A stretch of DNA of 64,000 bases. Source: a bacterium SCSIO 12827. GTDB taxonomy: Bacteria > Pseudomonadota > Alphaproteobacteria > Rhodospirillales > Casp-alpha2. The notes under the pieces were generated by a model. The model searched no databases and had not been told where the DNA came from. It was given only the letters and a program-made list of their open reading frames with translations. The translations under genes and the position numbers were made by a program. The stretch covers positions 3,470,001 to 3,534,000 of the forward strand of contig CP073746.1 in the NCBI GenBank assembly GCA_024397995.1. The letters run 5' to 3'. Below are positions 1 to 8,058 of the stretch, piece by piece; the stretch's first letter is position 1, and each line of letters opens with the position of its first letter.

Positions 1-304
1 ATTGGCCGTCGTCGGCTGGGGATCGACCTATGGGCCGATCAGCCGCGCCGTCGCCAACCTGCAGGCCGAGGGGCTGGACGTCAGCCACATCCATATCCGC
101 CACCTCTGGCCGTTCCCGGAAAATCTGGGCGGCCTGCTGAAGGGGTTCGAGCAGGTTCTGGTGCCGGAAATGAACCATGGGCAGCTCGTCAACGTGCTGC
201 GCGCCGAATACCTGGTGCCGGCGGAGGGCCTGAACAAGGTGTCCGGCCAGCCCTTCAAGATCACCGAAATCGAGGACGCGATCCGCGCCCGGTTGGAGAG
301 CTAA
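1..304 (+). CDS. korA: 2-oxoacid:ferredoxin oxidoreductase alpha subunit, C-terminal part (KorA-like)
   Basis: Only the last 100 residues lie in the window; the gene enters from the left edge. The fragment matches the C-terminal domain of the alpha subunit of 2-oxoacid:acceptor oxidoreductases: a 'VGWGSTYG' segment, then a segment around 'HLWPFPENL', then 'VLVPEMNHGQL' and the final 'GQPF' region. With the beta subunit directly downstream (1 nt apart) it would form the thiamine-diphosphate/iron-sulfur enzyme that oxidatively decarboxylates 2-oxoglutarate or a related 2-oxoacid to the acyl-CoA and reduces ferredoxin. Identity as a KorA-type subunit is family knowledge plus context; the exact substrate cannot be decided from this fragment. 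Confidence 0.85.
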   Translation, partial: LAVVGWGSTYGPISRAVANLQAEGLDVSHIHIRHLWPFPENLGGLLKGFEQVLVPEMNHGQLVNVLRAEYLVPAEGLNKVSGQPFKITEIEDAIRARLES

Positions 305-305
305 G

Positions 306-1328
306 ATGAATGTCGTCACCCCGCCTGAAAAACTGACGCCCAAGGATTTCGCCACGGACCAGGAAGTGCGCTGGTGCCCCGGCTGCGGCGATTACGCCAT
401 CCTCAAGGGCGTACAGAAGACGCTGGCCGACATCGGGGCCAGGCCCGAAAACACCGTGTTCGTATCGGGCATCGGCTGCGCCGCGCGCTTTCCTTATTAC
501 GTGAAGACCTATGGATTTCACACCATCCACGGCCGCGCCCCGGCCTTCGCCACAGGTCTGAAGCTGGCCAATCCGAACTTGGACATCTGGGTCGTGTCCG
601 GCGACGGGGACGCCCTGTCGATCGGCGGCAACCACCTGTTCCACCTGCTGCGCCGCAACGTCGACCTGCAGTTCCTGTTGTTCAACAACGAAATCTACGG
701 CCTGACCAAGGGTCAGTATTCGCCGACATCGCGCCAGGGCACGCGCTCGCCCTCCACCCCCTGGGGCTCGCTGGATAATCCGGCCTCTGCCACGGTGTTC
801 GCGATCGGCGCGGGCGCGCGTTTCATCGCCCGCGGCATCGATTCCAACCAGAAACACCTGCCCGGCGTGCTGGCCCGCGCCCATGCCCACAAGGGCACGT
901 CCTTCGTCGAAATTTTCCAGAACTGCAAGGTCTACAACGACGGCGTGTTCGAAAACTTCACGGGCCGCGACGTGGCGTCGGACCGGCAGATCTATGTCGA
1001 GCACGGCAAGCCGCTGATCTTCGGCAAGGACGGTGAAAAGGGCCTGCGCCTGAACACCCAGACCCTGGCCCTGGAAGCCGTCGTGATCGGCGAGAACGGC
1101 GTGAACGAGACCGACATCCTGGTCCATGACGAAACCAACCGGATGATCGCCACCCTGCTCGCCCATATGGAGCCGCCGGCCATGCCCGTGGCGCTGGGCG
1201 TGCTCTATTGCGCGCCGGGGCAAAGCTATGACGAGGAAGTGACCGACCTGGTCCACAGCCATACCCCGGCCGAAAAACCGGACTTCAACAAGCTGCTTCG
1301 CGCCGGGCGAACGTGGACGGTGGATTGA
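306..1328 (+). CDS. korB: 2-oxoglutarate:ferredoxin oxidoreductase beta subunit (KorB)
   Basis: 340 residues, the usual length for the beta subunit. It carries the cysteines expected for a 4Fe-4S cluster (WCPGCG at 23-28, GIGC at 55-58) and the thiamine-diphosphate/Mg site (GDGD at 99-102 followed by NNEIYG at 127-132). The segment 'HGRAPAFATGLKLANP' is typical of the 2-oxoglutarate type rather than pyruvate type. It starts 1 nt after the alpha-subunit stop, so the two are co-translated. The electron acceptor would be ferredoxin; the reductase encoded next is a natural partner. The enzyme class is often oxygen sensitive, consistent with a low-oxygen or facultative lifestyle (inference). Confidence 0.92.
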   Translation: MNVVTPPEKLTPKDFATDQEVRWCPGCGDYAILKGVQKTLADIGARPENTVFVSGIGCAARFPYYVKTYGFHTIHGRAPAFATGLKLANPNLDIWVVSGDGDALSIGGNHLFHLLRRNVDLQFLLFNNEIYGLTKGQYSPTSRQGTRSPSTPWGSLDNPASATVFAIGAGARFIARGIDSNQKHLPGVLARAHAHKGTSFVEIFQNCKVYNDGVFENFTGRDVASDRQIYVEHGKPLIFGKDGEKGLRLNTQTLALEAVVIGENGVNETDILVHDETNRMIATLLAHMEPPAMPVALGVLYCAPGQSYDEEVTDLVHSHTPAEKPDFNKLLRAGRTWTVD

Positions 1329-1359
1329 CCTTACCGTAGGTAGGGGCTAACCAAGACGG

Positions 1360-2670
1360 ATGACAATTTCCGTCGCCATTATCGGGTCCGGCCCTGCGGG
1401 GTTTTATACCGCCGACGCGCTCGTTAACGGCGGCTGCGACGTGCAGGTCGATATCATCGAACGCCTGCCCACGCCCTACGGCCTGATTAGGGGCGGCGTG
1501 GCACCGGACCATCAGACCACCAAAAAGGTCGCGCGCAAGTACGAACAGACGGCCCTGTTCGAGCAAGTCCGCTATTTCGGCAATGTCGAGGTCAACAAGG
1601 ATGTCTCCCTTGCCGAGCTGCGCGAGATGTATGACGCGGTGGTCCTGGCCGTTGGCGCGCCCAGCGACCGCAAATTGACCATCCCAGGGTCGAACAAGGA
1701 CGGCGTACACGGTTCCGCCGCCTTCGTCGGCTGGTACAACGGCCATCCCGATTTCCGCGACCTGGAGCCGAACCTCGACATCCGCGCCGCCGTCGTCATC
1801 GGCAACGGCAACGTGGCGCTGGATTGCGCCCGGGTGCTGGTGCGATCCCGCGAAGGCATGGCCGGCGCCGACATCGCCGCCCATGCCATGGAAATAATCG
1901 AGACGGCGCCCCTGACCGATGTTTACCTGACCGGCCGGCGCGGGCCGCTCGACGCCAAGTTCACCAACGTGGAACTGCGCGAACTGGCCGACCTTGAACG
2001 AGCCGTGCCGCTCGCCCGCGCCGAACAATTGCCCGACGCCGCCCCCGACGACATGGACCCGCGCGAAAAGCGCCTGGCCGAACGCAATCTGGCGAACCTG
2101 CGCGACTATGCGACGAACGATCCCGACGCCAAGCCGAAGCGTATTCATTTCGAGTTCTTCGCCCAGCCCGTGGCGATCCTGGGGGATCAGCGGGTCGAGG
2201 CCGTATGCTTCGAGCGCACCCGCGTCGTCGACGGCCGCGCCGAGGGCACGGGCGAAATGTTCGAAATTCCCTGCGGCCTGGTGATCGCCGCCATCGGCTA
2301 CCGGTCGGACCCCATCGAAGGGGCGCCCTTCGACGACAAGGCCGGCATCATCCCCAACCGAAACGGACGGGTCGATGACGGGCTTTATGCCGTCGGCTGG
2401 ATCAAGCGCGGGCCGACGGGGGTGATTTCCTCCAACCGGCCCGACGGCGTGACCGTCGCTGAATACATCTGCGAAGACTTCAAGGACGCACCGGGAAAGC
2501 CGGGACGCGCGGCCCTGGAGCCGCTGCTTTCGGAACGCGGCGTGCGCGCCGTCAGCTTCGACGACTGGAAAAAGATCGAAGCCGCCGAGGTCGCTCGCGC
2601 CGAGGGCTCAGGCAATCCACGCGAGAAATTCGTCACTGTCCCGGAAATGTTGAAAGTGCTGGACGCCTAG
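1360..2670 (+). CDS. Ferredoxin/adrenodoxin-type NADP+ reductase (FprA-like flavoprotein)
   Basis: 436 residues, FAD- and NADP-binding. The FAD Rossmann motif GSGPAG is at residues 9-14, followed by 'PTPYGLIRGGVAPDH', a signature of adrenodoxin reductase/FprA-like enzymes. A second dinucleotide motif 'VVIGNGNVALDCAR' binds NADP. Near the C terminus 'GWIKRGPTGVISSNR' closes over the flavin. The family moves electrons between NADPH and ferredoxin. Its place 31 nt downstream of korAB suggests that it recycles the ferredoxin used by that oxidoreductase (inference). The ATG start sits directly before the FAD motif as in homologues. Confidence 0.88.
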   Translation: MTISVAIIGSGPAGFYTADALVNGGCDVQVDIIERLPTPYGLIRGGVAPDHQTTKKVARKYEQTALFEQVRYFGNVEVNKDVSLAELREMYDAVVLAVGAPSDRKLTIPGSNKDGVHGSAAFVGWYNGHPDFRDLEPNLDIRAAVVIGNGNVALDCARVLVRSREGMAGADIAAHAMEIIETAPLTDVYLTGRRGPLDAKFTNVELRELADLERAVPLARAEQLPDAAPDDMDPREKRLAERNLANLRDYATNDPDAKPKRIHFEFFAQPVAILGDQRVEAVCFERTRVVDGRAEGTGEMFEIPCGLVIAAIGYRSDPIEGAPFDDKAGIIPNRNGRVDDGLYAVGWIKRGPTGVISSNRPDGVTVAEYICEDFKDAPGKPGRAALEPLLSERGVRAVSFDDWKKIEAAEVARAEGSGNPREKFVTVPEMLKVLDA

Positions 2671-2734
2671 GGCGGGCTGCGCGATACATGGGCCGCGTCT
2701 CGGAACGGGCCGAGCGAACCAGGAACGACACTCC

Positions 2735-3157
2735 ATGACTGACGGATACGCCGGAGACATTACACCCAAGGACGCCTGGGACCTTCTTCAGAAGGACCCC
2801 AAGGCCGTGCTGGTCGATGTGCGCACCCATGCGGAATGGGCCTACGTTGGCCTGCCCGACCTGTCGCCGCTGGGCAAGGAATTGCGGATGATTTCCTGGG
2901 TTCTGTTTCCCAAGGGTGACGTCAATCCGGAATTCACGGACGACCTGGAAGACCAGGTCGTCGACAAGGACGCGACCGTGCTGTTCCTGTGTCGTTCGGG
3001 CGTGCGCTCCATCGCCGCCGCCAAGGCCGCGACGGAAGCGGGCTATGCCAAGTCCTATAACATCCTGACCGGCTTCGAAGGCGACAAGGACGGCGCCAAT
3101 CACCGCGGCACCATGGGTGGCTGGAAAGTCGACGGCCTTCCCTGGGTACAGAAGTAG
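2735..3157 (+). CDS. Rhodanese-like domain protein
   Basis: 140 residues forming a single rhodanese domain. The N-terminal 'AVLVDVRTHAEW' strand and the active-site loop 'FLCRSGVRS' with the persulfide-carrying cysteine are both visible; the end 'GWKVDGLPW' is typical of the small single-domain family. No signal peptide, so cytoplasmic. The role would be sulfur transfer; the substrate is unknown. It follows the flavoprotein gene on the same strand and may be co-transcribed. A short hairpin-forming stretch (3172-3184) separates it from the convergent metZ. Confidence 0.85.
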   Translation: MTDGYAGDITPKDAWDLLQKDPKAVLVDVRTHAEWAYVGLPDLSPLGKELRMISWVLFPKGDVNPEFTDDLEDQVVDKDATVLFLCRSGVRSIAAAKAATEAGYAKSYNILTGFEGDKDGANHRGTMGGWKVDGLPWVQK

Positions 3158-3185
3158 TCCCTCTCTTGGCTGCCCTCTAAGAGGG

Positions 3186-4391
3186 TCAGCCGTTGGCCGC
3201 CTTCAGCCCCCGCGCCAAATCTTCCTTCAGATCCTCGACGTCCTCCAACCCGACCGACAGCCGGATCAGCCCGTCGCCGATGCCGAGTGCGGCGCGGTCT
3301 TCCGGCGTCAGGCGCTGATGGGTCGTGGTCGCCGGATGGGTCGTGAGCGACTTGGTGTCGCCCAGGTTGTTGGAAATATCGACCAGGTTGAGCGCGTTGA
3401 GAAAGCGGAACGCAGCCGCCTTACCGCCGGCCAGTTCGAACGACAGCATGGTCGATCCGCCGGACATCTGCTGCATGGCGAGGGCGTGCTGCGGATGGGA
3501 TTTCAAGCCCGGGTAGAGCACCTTGACGATGCCTGTCCGGCCTTCGAGGAATTCGGCCAGGGCGCGGGCGTTGGCGCAGTGCTGGCGCACGCGGATGTTG
3601 ATCGTCTCCAGCCCCTTCAGCATGGTCCAGGCGTTGAACGGGCTCATGGCCGGGCCGGTATGGCGCATCCAGGGCACCAGATGGTCCGTGTAATAGGCTT
3701 CGTCATTGGTCAAAAGCGCGCCGCCCATGCAGCGGCCCTGGCCATCGACATGTTTGGTGGTCGAATACATCACGATGTCGGCGCCAAGGGTCAGCGGCTT
3801 CTGCAATACCGGCGTGGCGAACACGTTGTCGACGATCAGCCGCCCGCCGGCCTTGTGGGTCAGGTCGGCCACGGCCTTGACGTCGATGATATCGAGACAG
3901 GGATTGGACGGCGTTTCCAGGAACACGGCGACGGTCGGTTTGGACAAGGCCGCTTCCCATTGGGCCAGGTCCGTGCCGTCGACCAGGACCGTCTCGACCC
4001 CGTATTTCGGCAGCAGGTCCTGAACCACGTAAAGGCAGGAGCCGAACAAGGCCCGCGACGCGACGACCCGGTCACCGGCCTTCACGAAGCTGGCGAGCGA
4101 GGCGAACATGGCCGCCATGCCGCTGCCGAAGGCCATGCCGAACTTGGCCCCTTCCAACAGCGCCATGCGACGTTCGAACATGCAGACGGTCGGGTTGGCG
4201 TAGCGCGAATAGATGTAGCGCTCGATCTCGCCCTTGAAGGACTGTTCCGCCTGTTCCGCCGAGGCATAGACATAACCCGAGGTCGCGAAGATGGCTTCGG
4301 ACGTTTCCTCGAAATTGGAACGAAAGGTGCCGCCGCGCACCATCTGGGTCGCCGGGCGCCAGGTTTCGGGATTGTTGTTGTCGTCGGTCAT
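3186..4391 (-). CDS. metZ: O-succinylhomoserine sulfhydrylase (MetZ)
   Basis: 401-residue PLP-dependent enzyme of the Cys/Met metabolism family. It makes homocysteine from O-succinylhomoserine and sulfide in direct sulfhydrylation. The PLP lysine is in 'MYSTTKHVDGQG'; 'GSGMAAM' and 'LFGSCLYV' line the cofactor pocket; 'LETPSNP' is the family signature. The ATG at 4391 is preceded on the minus strand by a SAM-II riboswitch and a terminator hairpin, which fits control by methionine/SAM level and supports the methionine-pathway assignment over cystathionine gamma-synthase or O-acetylhomoserine enzymes. Confidence 0.93.
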   Translation of the reverse strand: MTDDNNNPETWRPATQMVRGGTFRSNFEETSEAIFATSGYVYASAEQAEQSFKGEIERYIYSRYANPTVCMFERRMALLEGAKFGMAFGSGMAAMFASLASFVKAGDRVVASRALFGSCLYVVQDLLPKYGVETVLVDGTDLAQWEAALSKPTVAVFLETPSNPCLDIIDVKAVADLTHKAGGRLIVDNVFATPVLQKPLTLGADIVMYSTTKHVDGQGRCMGGALLTNDEAYYTDHLVPWMRHTGPAMSPFNAWTMLKGLETINIRVRQHCANARALAEFLEGRTGIVKVLYPGLKSHPQHALAMQQMSGGSTMLSFELAGGKAAAFRFLNALNLVDISNNLGDTKSLTTHPATTTHQRLTPEDRAALGIGDGLIRLSVGLEDVEDLKEDLARGLKAANG

Positions 4392-4446
4392 CTCACGCTC
4401 TCTTCATCATTCCAGGCAGGCTGCATTACAGGTTCGGCCCGGCCAT

Positions 4447-4481
4447 AAAAAACCCCGACCGCTAAGAATTAAGGGTCAGGG
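4447..4481 (-). terminator. Intrinsic terminator between SAM-II aptamer and metZ
   Basis: On the minus strand an eight-base arm (4481-4474, CCCTGACC) can pair with GGTCGGGG (4460-4453) through seven Watson-Crick pairs and one G-U, followed directly by six T (4452-4447). It sits after the SAM-II aptamer and about 55 nt before the metZ start, so it is placed to stop transcription of metZ early. This is an inference from layout; the anti-terminator pairing was not worked out. Confidence 0.7.
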
Positions 4482-4496
4482 CGAGAACGCCACAGA

Positions 4497-4550
4497 CCGT
4501 TTAGCGGGATTTTTAACGTGGCCGCAAGCTGGTCGAACAAATCACCACGA
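4497..4550 (-). promoter_or_regulatory. SAM-II (SAM-alpha) riboswitch upstream of metZ
   Basis: Read on the minus strand, CGTGGTGATTTG (4549-4538) is followed by GCTTGCGGCCACGTTAAAAA (ending at 4510) and then CCGCTAA. This is the near-invariant SAM-II core: CGTGG pairs with CCACG, and the 3' segment folds back into the loop to make the pseudoknot that binds S-adenosylmethionine. SAM-II is known mostly from Alphaproteobacteria upstream of met genes, and metZ follows here. A terminator lies between the aptamer and the gene. Confidence is high because both helix strands and the conserved loop bases are present. Confidence 0.93.
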
Positions 4551-4661
4551 AGCTGAAAAATACAGCCGCCCCGGAAAACGTCAAGGGCCAATGGGGCCCG
4601 CAAGTGTCTCGGCATGGACGGCGGCGCACGGTATGTTGCCAGCATTCTGAAGGAGCATACC

Positions 4662-5117
4662 GTGCCAGACGATCAACCGCCGCTGTCCGGTGCCTGCCGT
4701 TGCGGCAACACCACGTTCGACGTTTCCGCCCCCGCCGTGATGACGTCGGCCTGTCATTGCCGGGGCTGCCAACGCATGAGCGCCAGCGCCTACTCCCTGT
4801 CCGCCCTGTTCCCGACCACGGCCTTTCGGGTCACCAAGGGCACACCGGTCAAGGGCGGCATCCAGGGCCCCGACCTGGACCACTATTTCTGTCCGGATTG
4901 CAAAACCTGGATGTTTACCCGGATCACGGCCCTGCCCGAACTGGTCAATGTCCGCCCGACCCTGTTCCAAGACCCCGTCTGGACCAAGCCGTTCATCGAG
5001 ACCATGACGGCGGAAAAATTGCCCTGGGCCGACACGCCGGCAAGGCGCAGTTATGCGGGATATCCCCCGCCCGAGGAATTCACGCAACTGCTGGCGGATT
5101 TCGCGGCGGCGCATTGA
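4662..5117 (+). CDS. GFA-family (glutathione-dependent formaldehyde-activating/CENP-V) zinc protein
   Basis: 151 residues from a GTG start at 4662, chosen because AAGGAG lies 7 nt upstream; an in-frame ATG at 4614 has no such site. The fold is recognisable by its zinc ligands: 'GACRCGNTTF', 'CHCRGCQRMSAS' and 'FCPDCKTW'. Family members bind two zinc ions; the named formaldehyde/glutathione activity is proven for few of them, so the reaction here is unknown. The gene is transcribed away from the metZ leader and stands alone. Confidence 0.85.
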   Translation: MPDDQPPLSGACRCGNTTFDVSAPAVMTSACHCRGCQRMSASAYSLSALFPTTAFRVTKGTPVKGGIQGPDLDHYFCPDCKTWMFTRITALPELVNVRPTLFQDPVWTKPFIETMTAEKLPWADTPARRSYAGYPPPEEFTQLLADFAAAH

Positions 5118-5172
5118 ACGGCCGTGTGCGGGACGATTGAACGCCGTCTGAAAAATGACCGTTTGCAGCCGG

Positions 5173-6483
5173 TCAAAGGTCCGGCGTCGGCTTGCCGTCC
5201 GCCGATTTTGAAATCACCCGGCGCATGCGCTTGACGCCGTACCAGATGCTGGCGACCACAGGCACGAAGGCGACCAGGACGACGACATAGGGATCAAAGT
5301 GCGACAGCCCCGCCGTCTTCGCCCCCTTGGCCAGGTAGGATACCAGCGACAACAGGTAATAGCTGATGGCGACGACGGAGAGCCCTTCGACCGTTTCCTG
5401 CAGGCGCAGCTGCAGGCGCGCGCGGCGGTTCATGGATTCCAGAAGGTCGCGGTTCTGGGCCTCCAGCGCGACGTCGACCCGGGTCCGCAGCAGCGAGGTC
5501 GCGCGCGAAATACGGCCCGACAGGCTTTCCACCCGCGTCGCCAGGTTTTCACAGGATTCCATGGCCGGGGCGAAGCGGCGATCGAGGAAATCCATGGCCG
5601 GCGGCACGCCTTCCATGCGTTCCTCGCGCATCGACGCCATGCGCCGCTTGATCAGTTCATGATAGGCGCGGGCGGCGGCGAAGCGATAGGCGGTCGCCAC
5701 GTTGACGGCCTCGGTCTCGGCGGCCAGGGCCGATAGATCGTCGAGCAGCTGACGTTCGTCCTCGACTGCTTCGCGCGTACCCAGCCGCGCGATGATGCCG
5801 CCCAGTTTGGTTTCCACCGCCGTCAGGCGCGGGCGCGATTCCTTGGCCAGCGGAAAGGCCAGCATGGCCATCATACGGTAGGTCTCGATCTCCAACATAC
5901 GCTGGACCAGCCGGCCCAGGGTCGGCGGCGTAATTTCGCCGACATTGAACAGAAACCGGGTGAAGCCGTCCGAGTGAAGCTGGAAATCCGTCCACAGCCA
6001 GGCGCTGCCGCCGGACACGATGGAGCCGTTCAACGGATTGTTGTCGAACAGCCCGGCCAGGTCGGAGGGCGTGCGATGGCTGCCCTGGCCCGTTTCCACC
6101 GCCACATGGCAGGCGGCGATGACCTGGCCCGGCAGGTTCGTCAGCCAATCCTTGGGCAGGCCGTCCACGGCCGTTCCCTTGAACGGCTGTGCAAAGGCGC
6201 CTGGGCGGATGATGGTGAAGGTGGAGAATTCCGTATGGCGTTCCCAGGTCAGGCGGATTTCGCCCAGGTCGGCGGAAAAATGGGTCGCGTCCGCCGACGG
6301 CGGGGAGACCCGGAAGTGCTTGCAGAGCGCTTCCAGATGGGCGACGTGGGGCGCCATGCCGTCCTCGCCCGAAATCAGGGCGATGTGCGAGACCTGTACG
6401 GGGGCCGCCAGATTGGCCGGCGGGCGGGCGTGAATTTCTTCCGCGAGCGCGCGGCGCAGGGGATGTTCCTTGAACATGGTCAC
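5173..6483 (-). CDS. DUF3422 family membrane-anchored protein
   Basis: 436 residues. The N-terminal segment 'HPLRRALAEEIHARPP' is the signature of DUF3422, a family common in Alphaproteobacteria with no known function. Residues about 190-340 are rich in heptad-like helices (probable coiled coil), and the C-terminal quarter holds two hydrophobic segments (around 'VVAISYYLLSLVSYLAKG' and 'PYVVVLVAFVPVVASIWYG') that should anchor it in the inner membrane. It is divergent from tldD with about 115 nt between the starts. Confidence 0.8.
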   Translation of the reverse strand: MTMFKEHPLRRALAEEIHARPPANLAAPVQVSHIALISGEDGMAPHVAHLEALCKHFRVSPPSADATHFSADLGEIRLTWERHTEFSTFTIIRPGAFAQPFKGTAVDGLPKDWLTNLPGQVIAACHVAVETGQGSHRTPSDLAGLFDNNPLNGSIVSGGSAWLWTDFQLHSDGFTRFLFNVGEITPPTLGRLVQRMLEIETYRMMAMLAFPLAKESRPRLTAVETKLGGIIARLGTREAVEDERQLLDDLSALAAETEAVNVATAYRFAAARAYHELIKRRMASMREERMEGVPPAMDFLDRRFAPAMESCENLATRVESLSGRISRATSLLRTRVDVALEAQNRDLLESMNRRARLQLRLQETVEGLSVVAISYYLLSLVSYLAKGAKTAGLSHFDPYVVVLVAFVPVVASIWYGVKRMRRVISKSADGKPTPDL

Positions 6484-6597
6484 CCGTATACTCGAAAATA
6501 CCTTCTACGATCCCTATATAACCAGGACAGGGGCGTTTCGCGCCCATTAAATTTCAACGCCGCCGCTTCGCCCCGCCGCTTAACCCCAAGGGATGCC

Positions 6598-8031
6598 ATG
6601 ACCGATCTTGCCGCCACCGACGACCTGTTCTTCAACCGTACCGGCATGGACCGGGACCGCGTGCAAGGCATGCTGGACGACGCCCTGACCGGCATGGACG
6701 ACGGAGAGCTGTTCCTGGAATACCGGCAATCTGAAAGCCTGGTGCTCGACGACGGCCAGATCAAAACCGCCAATTTCGACACGGCCCAGGGCTTCGGCCT
6801 GCGCGCCATCGCGGGCGAAAGCACGGGATATTCCCATGCCTCCGAACTGTCGGAAGCCGCCATCGGCCGCGCTGGGGAGACGGTGAAGGCCGTGCGCCGG
6901 GGCCATACGGGCAGCCTCGCCGCCGCCCCGAACGGCACCAACCGGGCGCTGTACATGGAAGACAATCCCCTGGCCCTGGTCGATTTTCAGGAAAAGGTCG
7001 ACCTGCTGCGCGCCATCGACGCCTATGCCCGCGCCAAGGACCCCCGCGTGCGCCAGGTCTCGGCCTCGATCCTCGGCAATTGGCAGGCGGTGCAGATCCT
7101 GCGCTCGGGCGGTCATCGGGTCGCCGACATCCGCCCCTTGGTGCGCATGAACGTCTCCGTCGTGCTGGAACAGGACGGCCGCATGGAAACGGGCGGCTAC
7201 GGCGTCGGCGGCCGCGTGACCTATGAACGCTACATGGATGCGGCCAGTTGGAAAGCGGTGGTCGACGAGGCCTTCCGCCAGGCCGAGGTCAACCTGCAAT
7301 CCGTCCCCGCCCCCGCCGGCGAGGTTCCCGTGGTCCTGGGCCCGGGCTGGCCCGGCATTTTGCTGCACGAAGCCATCGGCCATGGCCTGGAAGGTGACTT
7401 CAACCGCAAGAAGACATCCGTGTTTTCCGGATTGATGGGTGAGCGCGTGGCCGCCAAGGGTGTGACCGTGGTCGACGACGGCACCATCCAGGACCGGCGC
7501 GGCTCCCTCACCATTGACGACGAAGGCACGCCCGCCGAAAACACCGTGCTGATCGAAGACGGCATCCTGAAAGGCTACATGCAGGACCGTACCAACGCGC
7601 GGCTCATGGGCATGGCGCCCACGGGCAACGGGCGGCGCCAAAGCTACGCCCATCAGCCCCTGCCGCGCATGACCAATACCTACATGCTGGGCGGCGACAA
7701 GGACCCCAAGGAGATTTTGGCCTCGGTCAAGAAAGGCGTCTACGCCGTCAGCTTCGGCGGCGGTCAGGTCGACATCACGTCGGGCAAGTTCGTGTTTTCC
7801 TGCACGGAAGCCTACGAGATCGAAAACGGCAAGGTCGGCCGCCCCCTGAAAGGGGCGACCCTGATCGGCGACGGCAAGGACGTGTTGAACCACGTCGGCA
7901 TGGTCGGCAACGACATGGAAATGGACCCGGGCATCGGCACCTGCGGCAAGGACGGCCAGGGCGTGCCCGTCGGCGTCGGCCAGCCAACGCTGCTGGTCAA
8001 TCAGCTGACGGTGGGCGGCACCGGGGCGTAG
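6598..8031 (+). CDS. tldD: Metalloprotease TldD
   Basis: 477 residues, the usual TldD length, from the ATG at 6598. The zinc motif HEAIGHGLEGD (HExxxH type) lies near residue 260, and 'TIDDEGTPAENT' and 'RTNARLMGMAPTGNGRRQSY' are conserved TldD segments. TldD pairs with TldE/PmbA to cut unfolded or modified peptides (for example microcin B17 precursor, CcdA antitoxin). No pmbA gene is seen in the window, so the partner must lie elsewhere. The frame is open far upstream across the DUF3422 gene, but that extension is antisense and not part of the protein. Confidence 0.93.
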   Translation: MTDLAATDDLFFNRTGMDRDRVQGMLDDALTGMDDGELFLEYRQSESLVLDDGQIKTANFDTAQGFGLRAIAGESTGYSHASELSEAAIGRAGETVKAVRRGHTGSLAAAPNGTNRALYMEDNPLALVDFQEKVDLLRAIDAYARAKDPRVRQVSASILGNWQAVQILRSGGHRVADIRPLVRMNVSVVLEQDGRMETGGYGVGGRVTYERYMDAASWKAVVDEAFRQAEVNLQSVPAPAGEVPVVLGPGWPGILLHEAIGHGLEGDFNRKKTSVFSGLMGERVAAKGVTVVDDGTIQDRRGSLTIDDEGTPAENTVLIEDGILKGYMQDRTNARLMGMAPTGNGRRQSYAHQPLPRMTNTYMLGGDKDPKEILASVKKGVYAVSFGGGQVDITSGKFVFSCTEAYEIENGKVGRPLKGATLIGDGKDVLNHVGMVGNDMEMDPGIGTCGKDGQGVPVGVGQPTLLVNQLTVGGTGA

Positions 8032-8058
8032 TCCTTTGAATTCGTATTAGCTTTTGCG

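Noticed and set aside
3117-4448. Long open frame on the plus strand opposite metZ
   Set aside because: It is the antisense shadow of a clear MetZ gene; high-GC coding gives long antisense frames. The protein has no family features.
5974-6597. Upstream extension of the tldD frame
   Set aside because: It runs antisense to the DUF3422 gene and the protein part is unlike TldD; the ATG at 6598 gives the usual length.
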